Shown here: positions 56,962-64,000 of the stretch, one piece after another | How positions within the stretch are numbered: the stretch's first letter is position 1 | Layout: every line of letters starts with the position of its first letter | Source: Streptomyces sp. T39 | GTDB lineage: Bacteria > Actinomycetota > Actinomycetes > Streptomycetales > Streptomycetaceae | Length of the DNA stretch: 64,000 nucleotides | Direction of reading: 5' to 3' | Assembly (NCBI RefSeq): GCF_008042045.1 | Contig: NZ_RDBP01000050.1 | Coordinates: forward strand, 75,698 to 139,697 | The notes under the pieces: generated by a model | Told to the model about the DNA's origin: nothing | The model's database searches: none | The model's input: only the letters and a program-made list of their open reading frames with translations | Position numbers and translations under genes: made by a program

Positions 56962-58191
56962 TCACAGCAACGCGGCGATGCCCTCCCGGTCCACGGGAAG
57001 CCCGGCCGCGCGGAACCACAAGCCGTTTCCGCCGATGCCGCCCGTCGCCTCGTCCCCGTCCACGAAGGCCCGCAGCAGGTCGCGCTGGGCGGAGGTGAGC
57101 GGGCGGGCAGGGTCGTGGCCACCGGGGAAAGCTCTGAGGAGGATCGGCCCGCGTTCGAAGTCGGTGACCGCCCCGCCGCCGGTGGCCACGATGCCGACGG
57201 CCACCGGCGCCACCTCCTCGAACGATTCGGCCAGGGCGAGCGCGGAACGCAGCACGGTGAACCGGAACCACCCGTCGAGCCCGGGCAGCGGCTCGGGGAA
57301 CCAGCCGTCCGTCGTCCGCGGGTCCCGCAGGGCGTCGAGGAGGACGGCGAGAGCGCGCGGCCGGTCGGCGTGCGTGGGGCCGAGCGCGGCGCAGACCCGT
57401 ACGGCCGGGTCGGAGTCGGAGAGCAGGTCGGAGGTGTCCGCCCCCCACATGCCGAGCGCCCGCGCCACCCCCGCTCGCTCGCGTCGGGCCTGCGCGGCAC
57501 CCGGGCCGGCCCGCAGCAGGGCGGCGGCCCGCGGCACCCGGTCTGCGAGCTCCGGGGCGGAGAGGAGTGGCATCGCGGCGCCGAGCGCGGCCTCGCGGAC
57601 GTCGGGTTCGGCGGCGGTGAGGAAAGGCTCGACGGCGTCGTACAGGGCGGGGCGCGCGTCCCGGCACGCCTGCAGTGCGGCGAGCTCGTCCGGGCCGGGC
57701 TCGCGGCGCATCTCGCCCTGCCAGGGCTCCCACAGCCAGTGGGTGCGGTCCCTCGCCGGGTCCTCCCCGTGGGCGGCGGACTCGGCCACCTGCCCCAGCC
57801 AGGCGAGCAGGGCGGCCCGCAGCCTGCGGGGCGGCCCGTCGTCCCACGGGACATGCCCCTCGTGCGCGGCCAGACCCATGGGGTGGTCGAGGATCGCGGC
57901 GACGAACAGCGCCGCGGGCGCGGTGACGGTGTAGAGCGAGCCCTGGTGCAGCACGGCCGTGTCCAGCGCGGCCAGCGCCGCGGACCGCCCCTCGGGATCC
58001 TCGTCCACGAGGGAGCACAGGGAGACGGGGACGTCCGCGGCGGACCCGTAGGCGTGGCGGAGGGCATCCCACTCCGTCTCCAGCAGCAGTTCGCGTGCAG
58101 CCGCCGGCAACCCGTTCAGGATCCGCGCCACGCGTGCGCTCTCGACCTCCGTGCCGGCAGGGACGGGCGAGGTGGAGTCGTCGGCCGTCAC
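56962..58191 (-). CDS. HEAT-like repeat protein, hypothetical
   Basis: A 409-residue soluble protein, mostly helical, with HEAT-like pairs: ALYDAVEPFLTAAEPDVREA, RAGVARALGMWGADTSDLLS, DSDPAVRVCAALGPTHADRP. The Trp-rich HWLWEPWQGEMRREPGP is distinctive. No catalytic motif, signal or membrane helix. It differs from the other HEAT protein (8045-9952) and shares no clear paralogy. The ATG 58191 start has no strong ribosome site. The heptanucleotide repeat begins five bases after the stop codon. Function unknown. Confidence 0.72.
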   Translation of the reverse strand: MTADDSTSPVPAGTEVESARVARILNGLPAAARELLLETEWDALRHAYGSAADVPVSLCSLVDEDPEGRSAALAALDTAVLHQGSLYTVTAPAALFVAAILDHPMGLAAHEGHVPWDDGPPRRLRAALLAWLGQVAESAAHGEDPARDRTHWLWEPWQGEMRREPGPDELAALQACRDARPALYDAVEPFLTAAEPDVREAALGAAMPLLSAPELADRVPRAAALLRAGPGAAQARRERAGVARALGMWGADTSDLLSDSDPAVRVCAALGPTHADRPRALAVLLDALRDPRTTDGWFPEPLPGLDGWFRFTVLRSALALAESFEEVAPVAVGIVATGGGAVTDFERGPILLRAFPGGHDPARPLTSAQRDLLRAFVDGDEATGGIGGNGLWFRAAGLPVDREGIAALL

Positions 58192-58397
58192 AGCCGCTCG
58201 CCCGCGCCGGAGCGGCGATGCACGGGCGGCTCGGGGTGGTGGGCCCCGCGAAGCGGGCAGCTGGGCCCGGGATCACTGATCATGGTGCCGGAGCCTAGTG
58301 ACACGCTCCCGCGGCCCTTCCGCCGGGAGCCCCGCCCGGCGGGCCTGAAGGGTCGCCCGCGTGACGAGGCGACGCGCAAGGGTGCGACCATCCTCGG

Positions 58398-59123
58398 ATG
58401 CGAGGGATCGACGAGTTGGCGGATGTGGACGATCCGGCGTGGCCGGAGCTCCAGGAGATGGTCGCGGCGAGTTCCGTGCATGTCCAGGTGCTGCCCGCCG
58501 ACGTCGGCGAGGGACGCCGGAGTCTGCTGCAGATGCAGGTCGGTGCGCGATCGATGCTGGGTGCTCTGGCGTTGAACACCGGCGGACTGCTCGTGGACCA
58601 CGGGTGGGTGCGCGTGTTCGGCGGGGGCTCGGCCGCGCAGCGGGGGCTTCCGAGTCTGGCGCGGGTCAACCGTTTCCCCACGGTCTTCGATCCGGTCTGG
58701 CATCCCGCGGCAGGTCTCGTCGTCGGCCTCGACGTCGTCGGTGGGGTGTTCGCGCTGAACGCTGGCGATCCCGCGGCGGCGGGCCGTCCGGGGGCACCCG
58801 GGCAGATGACGTACTTCGCTCCCGACACGCTGGCGTGGGAGGCGATGGAGATGGGGCACTCCGGGTGGGTCTCCTGGCTGCTCTCGGGCAGGCTGGAGAC
58901 GTTCTACGACGGGCTGCGGTGGCCCGGTTGGCGTGAGGACGCGGCGGGCCTGGACCTCTCGCAGGGTGTGTCCGTGTATCCGTTCCTGTGGTCCGAGGAG
59001 GCCCATGCCGATCTGGCGGCCACGAGCAGGCAGCCCGTGCCGATGCGCGAGGTCATCGGCGTCGCCGCGGACTTCGCCCGGCAGGCGGGGCCGTCGGATC
59101 CCGGGTTCCTCGGCGAGGTGTGA
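58398..59123 (+). CDS. DUF2625 family protein
   Basis: A 241-residue protein matching DUF2625: ELADVDDPAWPELQEMVAAS, VQVLPADVGEGRRSLLQMQV, ALNTGGLLVDHGWVRVFGGG, GGVFALNAGDP and GQMTYFAPDTLAWEAMEMGH. These GG- and W-containing segments and overall length are typical. Found in many bacteria, with unknown function; members look like SMI1/KNR4-like immunity folds, which could suggest protection against toxins, but that is inference. A 206-bp gap separates it from the minus-strand repeat protein. Same strand as the FG-GAP gene downstream. Confidence 0.83.
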   Translation: MRGIDELADVDDPAWPELQEMVAASSVHVQVLPADVGEGRRSLLQMQVGARSMLGALALNTGGLLVDHGWVRVFGGGSAAQRGLPSLARVNRFPTVFDPVWHPAAGLVVGLDVVGGVFALNAGDPAAAGRPGAPGQMTYFAPDTLAWEAMEMGHSGWVSWLLSGRLETFYDGLRWPGWREDAAGLDLSQGVSVYPFLWSEEAHADLAATSRQPVPMREVIGVAADFARQAGPSDPGFLGEV

Positions 59124-59313
59124 CGGGGGCGCCGCCGTTCGTGACCGTGCCGGACGAAGGGGCCCGTGGGCACCCGGAGTTGGGTGACGGCGGGATCCCG
59201 AGCGGCAGGTCCGGCGCGGGGTCTCCACCCGCGTACAACCCTCCGGTCGGGACGGACGTCACACAGGACGGCGCCGGCAGGATCCCGCGTCGATCCGATC
59301 CCAGGAGGAACCT

Positions 59314-61596
59314 TTGCTCTGCGTACGCACGGCCCGTGTCTCCGCCGCGATCACCACCGTCCTCGCCGTCACGCTCGGTGCGGGGGCCCTGTCCGTCCCC
59401 GCCTCCGCCGCGCCGCCGCCTGTCTCCGGGGCGGCCGAGGCGGGCACGGAGGGCGCCCCCGTCGCCTATCCGGTCGACGGGCACTTCCGCGCGGCCGGGG
59501 AGACCGGGTTCCTGACCGGCGGGCCCTACGGTTCCCAGCTGTTCCGGTGGACGCGGTTCGCGGACGGTTCGACGGCCACGATCAATGCCTCCGTGGTCGA
59601 CTCCACCGCCTCCGACGTGGTCATGTCCGGGCAGGGACGGACCCTCCGCCGCTCCCTGGTCGTCACGCTCCACGACATGGCCGACGGCGGCCGGACCGTG
59701 ACGATCGACCTCGGCCCGCTGAACGGCGTCTACGTGAAGGCCGTCTCCCGGGACACCGTGCTGGCGGAGGTGACGACGGCGGACGGCTCCGTGGAACTGC
59801 GCCTCGTCACGCGCACCGGCGACACCGTCACGCAGCGGACGGTCGACGGCATCCCGCCCGGGGCCTCGTCCATCACCGCCACGCCAGCGCGGGACGGCTC
59901 GGTCCTCGTCGACTACTACCTGGCGAGCGGGTCCCCCACGACCTGGCGGACCGAGTACGCCGTGGTGGACCTCGCCGCCGCCGCGGTGGTCTCCACCCAC
60001 GAGACCGCCGGCTCCTACAGCGGCCAGGGCGAGTACAGCGCGCTCTCCGCCACGCACCTGGCCTGGACGGGGGACGAGGGCACGTACTACACCGTGGACC
60101 GTGCCACCGGCGTCGAGTCCGAGATCGGCATCGACTACGACTTCTACGAGGGTGAGCGCGCCGCCGTCGGCCTGCTGGGCTCCTGGGCGATGTACGGCAC
60201 CCCGGCGACACTCGCGGGCAACGGCACGGGTGACACGCGCAAGCTGGTCCCTTTCACGGCGAAGTCCCTCACCTCGGGCGAGACGGTCGAGCTCCTCGAC
60301 TACGTCGAATCGGTCAAGCCCGGCCCCCACAACACCCTTCTGGCACGCGGCGGCACCGTGGCGCACGGCGAGGGTCTCTACCGGATCGCCCTCGGCACGG
60401 ACGGCACGCCGGCCGCCGAAGCGGTCGCCTCCACCGGGGAGCCGACGAAGCTCCTCTACCTCGGCCAACAGTTCCCCCTGACGGTCGACGTCACCTCGCC
60501 GATACCGCTGAAGTGGAGACTGTCCCGGGAGAACGCCGACGTCCACCTGAGGATCAGGCACCGAGCCACCGGCGTGACCTTCGCGAAGACACTGCACCTG
60601 TACAGCGAGTCCGCCGGCAGCGAGTACTACTACGGCGACGGGGTCTTCGGCATCACCTGGGAGCAGATCGAGGCCGGGACGGGTGTGGCCGCCGAACCCG
60701 GGGAGTACGAGTGGTCCTTCGTGGCCTACCCGCAGAACGGCGTCGGGCCGGACGTGGAGGCCACCGGCACCATCGATGCCGCCGAGGGCCTCCCCACCGC
60801 GCACGACCTGGACTGGAACGGCACCCCGGACCTGCTGGCACGTGACGCGCAGGGCGTGCTGTGGCAGGTCGACACCACGTACGACGCCGCGAGGAAGACC
60901 CTCGTGCCGACGCCCTACGGGCACGAACGGGTCGGCCCCGGCTGGCAGGTCTACGACCGGATCGAGACCGTCGGCGGCATCGGTTCCGGCGCCGCCGACT
61001 TCGTCGCCCGGGACCGGAGCGGTGTCCTGTGGCTGTACGACGTGACCGGCAACGGATACGCGGCGAAGTTCGCGGCCCGCAAGTCCCTGGGCGGCGGCTG
61101 GAACACCTACACCCAGATCACCGGCGGCAGCGATCTGAACGGTGACGGCCGCTTCGACCTGATCGCCGCCGACAAGGCCGGTGTCCTGTGGCTCCACCCG
61201 GGCACCGGCAACCTCGGCGCCCCCTTCGCCAAGCGGCAGAAGATCGGCACCGGCGGCTGGGGCGTCTACAACCAGATCACCGCGACCGGCGACATCGGCG
61301 GCGCCGCGGCCGGTGACCTCGTCGCCCGTGACAGGGCCGGTGTGCTCTGGCTCTACCTCGGCAGGGGCGACGGCACCTTCGCCGCCCGCAAGCGGATCGG
61401 CGGCGGCTGGCAGGCCTACACCGACACCATCGGGATCGGTGACGCCGACAACGACGGCCGCCCCGATCTGTACGCGTACGGCCCGGGCGGCACCGGCTGG
61501 TTCTACAAGGGGACCGGCATGTGGGAACGGCCTTTCGCCGGCCGGGTCTCCAGCCCCGCGCTGACCGGGGACCGCGCGTACAACCACGTCTTCTGA
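59314..61596 (+). CDS. Secreted FG-GAP/VCBS repeat protein (paralog of 22472-24730)
   Basis: A 760-residue exported protein with signal peptide VSAAITTVLAVTLGAGALSVPASA (given as AAITTVLAVTLGAG and ALSVPASA). N-terminal part (about 60-470) is beta-rich, as in the paralog. The C-terminal half has FG-GAP/VCBS units: DWNGTPDLLARDAQGVLWQV, DLNGDGRFDLIAADKAGVLW, DADNDGRPDLYAYGPGGTGW; DxDNDGxxD loops should bind calcium. TTG 59314 is set by AGGAGGAACC (four to eight bases upstream). The shared TTG start and fold with the first FG-GAP protein suggest duplication; both are outside any operon. Likely surface or matrix protein. Confidence 0.83.
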   Translation: MLCVRTARVSAAITTVLAVTLGAGALSVPASAAPPPVSGAAEAGTEGAPVAYPVDGHFRAAGETGFLTGGPYGSQLFRWTRFADGSTATINASVVDSTASDVVMSGQGRTLRRSLVVTLHDMADGGRTVTIDLGPLNGVYVKAVSRDTVLAEVTTADGSVELRLVTRTGDTVTQRTVDGIPPGASSITATPARDGSVLVDYYLASGSPTTWRTEYAVVDLAAAAVVSTHETAGSYSGQGEYSALSATHLAWTGDEGTYYTVDRATGVESEIGIDYDFYEGERAAVGLLGSWAMYGTPATLAGNGTGDTRKLVPFTAKSLTSGETVELLDYVESVKPGPHNTLLARGGTVAHGEGLYRIALGTDGTPAAEAVASTGEPTKLLYLGQQFPLTVDVTSPIPLKWRLSRENADVHLRIRHRATGVTFAKTLHLYSESAGSEYYYGDGVFGITWEQIEAGTGVAAEPGEYEWSFVAYPQNGVGPDVEATGTIDAAEGLPTAHDLDWNGTPDLLARDAQGVLWQVDTTYDAARKTLVPTPYGHERVGPGWQVYDRIETVGGIGSGAADFVARDRSGVLWLYDVTGNGYAAKFAARKSLGGGWNTYTQITGGSDLNGDGRFDLIAADKAGVLWLHPGTGNLGAPFAKRQKIGTGGWGVYNQITATGDIGGAAAGDLVARDRAGVLWLYLGRGDGTFAARKRIGGGWQAYTDTIGIGDADNDGRPDLYAYGPGGTGWFYKGTGMWERPFAGRVSSPALTGDRAYNHVF

Positions 61597-61650
61597 TCCG
61601 CCCCACCGGCGGGGTCCACCGGGACGCCTCCGGCCGCAGGGGCATCTCCG

Positions 61651-61676
61651 GCGGCCGGGTGCCGCCGCCCGGCCGC
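61651..61676 (+). terminator. Hairpin terminator after the FG-GAP paralog
   Basis: GCGGCCGGG (61651-61659) pairs with CCCGGCCGC (61668-61676), 9-bp stem, 8-nt loop; the flanking GGGGC and GCCCC extend it. It begins 54 bp after the stop codon. Confidence 0.55.
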
Positions 61677-62002
61677 TCCGGCCCCGCCGCCGACCCGGGC
61701 AGCTCAGGCGGGGCCGTCGCCGGACCGGCCGGCCCCGGCGCCCCGCTCAGCGGGCGGTGGTCGGTGTCGTGGTGGCGCGGCAGCCGGGGTCGCGTACGGT
61801 CCGGGCAACACCGGCCGGCTCCACCCCGGGTGACGACCGTCGCCGAGGCGAGCCTCCGCGCAGAACGGCGGGCCACGACCCGTGCGGTGCACCGAGCCCC
61901 GTGCGGGCGGTGAAGCGGTCAAGGGGGGTTCCGGAGTTCCCCGGGGTGGGGGCGAGACCGGTGATTCGCGCGATGCGGGGGCCGTGCGCGGGCTCGACCA
62001 TG

Positions 62003-62019
62003 TGGTGACCCTGTCACCA
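62003..62019. promoter_or_regulatory. Perfect palindrome upstream of the carboxylesterase gene
   Basis: TGGTGAC-cct-GTCACCA, a perfect 7-bp inverted repeat, lies nine bases before the ribosome site and 18 bp before the start codon. Position suggests a repressor operator; the partial TetR gene at the window's right end is a possible but unproven source. Confidence 0.5.
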
Positions 62020-62037
62020 ACCCACGCGGAGGCACCG

Positions 62038-63654
62038 ATGCCCGGTCCGGACACGAGGCACATGGCAAGGACGGCGGGAAGCCCGCCGTCGTGGAGGCGC
62101 CGTTTACGGGGCGTGCTGGCGAGCGCGCTCCTGCTCTCCGCGGCCGGTCTGGGCACCGTGCCCGCCGCGGCCGCCCCGCGGGCCGACGACACGACCGTCA
62201 CCACCCGCTACGGGCAGGTGCGGGGCACCGCGGGCGAGAGGGCCGACGACTACCTCGGCATCCCCTACGCCGCGCCTCCGGTCGGCGGCCTGCGGTGGAA
62301 GCCGCCCACCGCGCCCGCACGCTGGACGGGCGTCCGGGACGTCAGGACCCCCGGCAACCCCTGCATGCAGACCAACTCGTCGACCCCCTGGGGCGATCTC
62401 GCCGGACCCGGCACCCCCAGCGAGGACTGCCTGTACCTCAACGTCCATGTGCCCGCCGAACGCTCCCTGCGCGACCGGCCGGTGATGGTCTGGGTCCACG
62501 GCGGCGGCTTCACCATCGGCTCCGGGACCTTCTACGACGGCGGAGAGCTGGCCCACCGGGGAGACGTGGTCGTCGTCACCCTCAACTACCGGCTGGGAGC
62601 GTTCGGTTACCTGGCCCACCCGGGGCTGGCAGGCGAGTCGGCGGACGGCGTCTCCGGCAACTACGGCCTCCTCGACCAGCAGGCGGCCCTGCGCTGGGTG
62701 CGGCAGAACATCGCCGCCTTCGGCGGCGACCCGGGCAACGTCACGGTCTTCGGCGAGTCGGCCGGCGGCGGCAGCGTGTGCCAGCACCTGGTCTCCCCCG
62801 GCGCGACCGGTCTCTTCGACCGGGCCATCGCCCAGTCCGGTTGCGGCTTCCCCCTGCCCACCCAGGAGTCGCAGCAGCGCAACGGCGCGTCCTGGGCCGG
62901 CTCACTGGGCTGCACCGACGTCGCCTGCCTGCGCGGCAAGCCGGCGGGCGAGCTGCTCGCCGCCTCGGTGAACCCCACCGCCCGCTGGGTTCCCAACGTC
63001 GACGGCCGGGTCGTCCCGCTGCAGATCGCCGACGCGCTGGAGAGCGGCAGGTTCCACCGGGTGCCCGTCCTCCAGGGCACCACCGCCGACGAGGGCCGCC
63101 TGACGGTGGCGTCCACCTACGACCTGGCCGGCCGCCCGCTCACCCCGGCCGGCTACCCGGTGGCCGTCCGCGCGCTCTACGGCGACCGGGCCGACGCGAT
63201 CCTCGCCCGTTACCCGCTGTCGGGCTACGGCACCCCCGCCGAGGCTCTCGGCGCGATCTTCACCGACTCGCAGTTCGCCTGCCTCCAGTCCCGCTCGGCG
63301 CGGCTGATGGCCGGCCACACCCGCTCGTACCAGTACGAGTTCGCCGACCCCGGTGCCATGGACCACCTCGATCTGCCGGTGAGCTTCCCCCTGGGCGCCC
63401 CGCACGGCTCCGAGATCCGGTACGTCTTCGGCGGCGTCTCGGGCACCCCCGCCCAGAACACCCTCGCGGACCGGATCCTCGGCTACTGGACCACCTTCGC
63501 CCGCACCGGCATCCCGTACGCGACCGGCGCCCCCCGCTGGAACCAGTACCCGAAGGTGCAGGTGCTCGCCCCCGACGCGATCACGGCATCGACGACCTTC
63601 CCCGAGGACCACAGGTGCGACCTGTGGCTCCCGGGGGCTGCGGCCCGCTCCTGA
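62038..63654 (+). CDS. Secreted type B carboxylesterase (COesterase family)
   Basis: A 538-residue carboxylesterase. Signal peptide: basic start then VLASALLLSAAGLGTVPAAAA. The oxyanion loop is VWVHGGGFTIGSG (154-157 HGGG), nucleophile Ser241 in VTVFGESAGGGS, early family motif EDCLYLNVHVPA (130-140). The acid is expected near TTADEGRL and the base in GAPHGSEIRYVFGG. It hydrolyses esters outside the cell. ATG 62038 has GGAGG five to seven bases upstream. Leu23 (62104-62106) is a TTA codon, so translation depends on the bldA tRNA. A hairpin follows the gene. Confidence 0.88.
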   Translation: MPGPDTRHMARTAGSPPSWRRRLRGVLASALLLSAAGLGTVPAAAAPRADDTTVTTRYGQVRGTAGERADDYLGIPYAAPPVGGLRWKPPTAPARWTGVRDVRTPGNPCMQTNSSTPWGDLAGPGTPSEDCLYLNVHVPAERSLRDRPVMVWVHGGGFTIGSGTFYDGGELAHRGDVVVVTLNYRLGAFGYLAHPGLAGESADGVSGNYGLLDQQAALRWVRQNIAAFGGDPGNVTVFGESAGGGSVCQHLVSPGATGLFDRAIAQSGCGFPLPTQESQQRNGASWAGSLGCTDVACLRGKPAGELLAASVNPTARWVPNVDGRVVPLQIADALESGRFHRVPVLQGTTADEGRLTVASTYDLAGRPLTPAGYPVAVRALYGDRADAILARYPLSGYGTPAEALGAIFTDSQFACLQSRSARLMAGHTRSYQYEFADPGAMDHLDLPVSFPLGAPHGSEIRYVFGGVSGTPAQNTLADRILGYWTTFARTGIPYATGAPRWNQYPKVQVLAPDAITASTTFPEDHRCDLWLPGAAARS

Positions 63655-63688
63655 CTCCGGCGGGGTCCTGCCCCTGACCGCCCGACCG

Positions 63689-63707
63689 GTGCGGGGCCGC
63701 CCCGCAC
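63689..63707 (+). terminator. Hairpin terminator after the carboxylesterase gene
   Basis: GTGCGGGG (63689-63696) and CCCCGCAC (63700-63707), a perfect 8-bp stem with a 3-nt loop, about 35 bp after the stop codon. Confidence 0.55.
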
Positions 63708-63860
63708 GAGGTGCCGCGCCCGCCGCGGCGTCCGCCCGCGTGACCGCCCCGGAGACCGGCAGCGCTCACGCGGGTGGCGTCCGCGCGTCGCCGGCGCGGA
63801 CGGGCAGCGCCCTGCCGGGCGGCGGCATGGCCGGCGGGCCGAGAGCCCGGCGCTCGCGGC

Positions 63861-64000
63861 TCAGGGGCGTGGGCCGGCGCCGTGGAGAAGGGTGTCGACG
63901 ATGCGGGCCGCAAGGGCGTCCGGGTCGGCTTCATCCGGGTCGGCGTCGTCGGTGCCGCCGTGCAGGCATGCGCCGAGGAGCGCGTAGTAGACCCGGCGCA
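63861..64000 (-). CDS. C-terminal end of a TetR-like regulator (partial)
   Basis: The last 46 codons of a minus-strand gene cut off by the window edge. The sequence RRVYYALLGACLHGG, then LAARIVDTLLHGAGP before the stop, has the helix pattern of TetR-family C-termini (often L..RIVDTLLHGL). The HTH end is not in the window, so the assignment is tentative. Confidence 0.5.
   Translation of the reverse strand, partial: RRVYYALLGACLHGGTDDADPDEADPDALAARIVDTLLHGAGPRP

Larger units (their letters stand above)
61597..62037. other. Intergenic region before the carboxylesterase gene
   Basis: A 441-bp gap without a gene. It holds a terminator hairpin after the FG-GAP gene (61651-61676), a palindrome at 62003-62019 and the ribosome site GGAGG at 62028-62032. 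No other structure found. Confidence 0.5.

Noticed and set aside
1-64000. tRNA, rRNA, CRISPR, insertion sequence, integrase or att sites.
   Set aside because: None seen on reading: no T-loop GTTCRANTC context with a stem, no spaced direct repeats, no transposase or integrase motifs.

Overview
The window is about 64 kb of very GC-rich DNA with the hallmarks of a Streptomyces-like actinomycete. Codon third positions are strongly GC-biased, there are many GTG and TTG starts and leaderless promoter arrangements, rare TTA (bldA) codons occur, and typical actinobacterial families are present (HTH-DUF5753, DUF6223, DUF6233, FxSxx-COOH proteins). The species cannot be named from the sequence alone. 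I see no rRNA, tRNA, CRISPR array, phage or transposon. About 53 genes are supported. The region looks like chromosomal-arm accessory DNA: regulators, secreted proteins, small enzymes and two RiPP-type loci.

Left part (1-15.5 kb): an MFS transporter; a lone flavin-dependent halogenase divergent from a YbdK-like carboxylate-amine ligase; an HTH-DUF5753 regulator; a small secreted protein and a secreted M23 peptidase; a HEAT-repeat protein; two small membrane proteins (YrhK-like and YnfA); a NarL-type two-component pair; a DUF6223 membrane protein; a PIG-L deacetylase; and a remnant of a serine hydrolase gene.

RiPP locus 1 (15.58-21.70 kb, all minus strand): MFS exporter (two early TTA codons), S9 peptidase, a 39-residue acidic precursor peptide, two perfect hairpins, a cobalamin-type radical SAM C-methyltransferase, a DUF5825 protein, and a 16-bp-stem terminator. 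The layout suggests that a short precursor is C-methylated, cut and exported under developmental control.

Middle (22.4-33.1 kb): an FG-GAP secreted protein, a small Pro-rich protein, a hydrolase lacking the usual nucleophile, an FMN reductase-GNAT fusion divergent from a MarR regulator, an imine-reductase-like enzyme divergent from a TetR regulator with two matching operators, a glyoxalase-fold protein, a small secreted protein, two small conserved proteins and an alpha/beta hydrolase.

RiPP/immune-like locus 2 (33.1-47.4 kb, all minus strand, mostly overlapping genes): TIR protein, TM-macro (DUF6430/ThsA-type) protein, FxsC TIR-like protein, a first FxsT (ParA-like/TIR-like/NB-ARC-like/TPR), the FxsA precursor ending in FNSAL, the FxsB radical SAM enzyme, an AAC(3)-family acetyltransferase and a second FxsT. 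The first two genes look like a type II Thoeris pair, start-stop coupled to an FxSxx-COOH RiPP system. I think this is the most interesting object in the window. Its function is not known; a role in signalling or defence is inference.

Right part (47.5-64 kb): SAM methyltransferase and XRE-cupin regulator with palindromic operators; a Fic/Doc-like protein overlapping a partner gene; acyltransferase; quinone reductase; S51-type peptidase; APH-like kinase; zinc-type alcohol dehydrogenase; GNAT; a repeat-type protein with a heptanucleotide tandem repeat after it; DUF2625; a second FG-GAP protein; a secreted carboxylesterase with a TTA codon; and the 3' end of a TetR-like gene.
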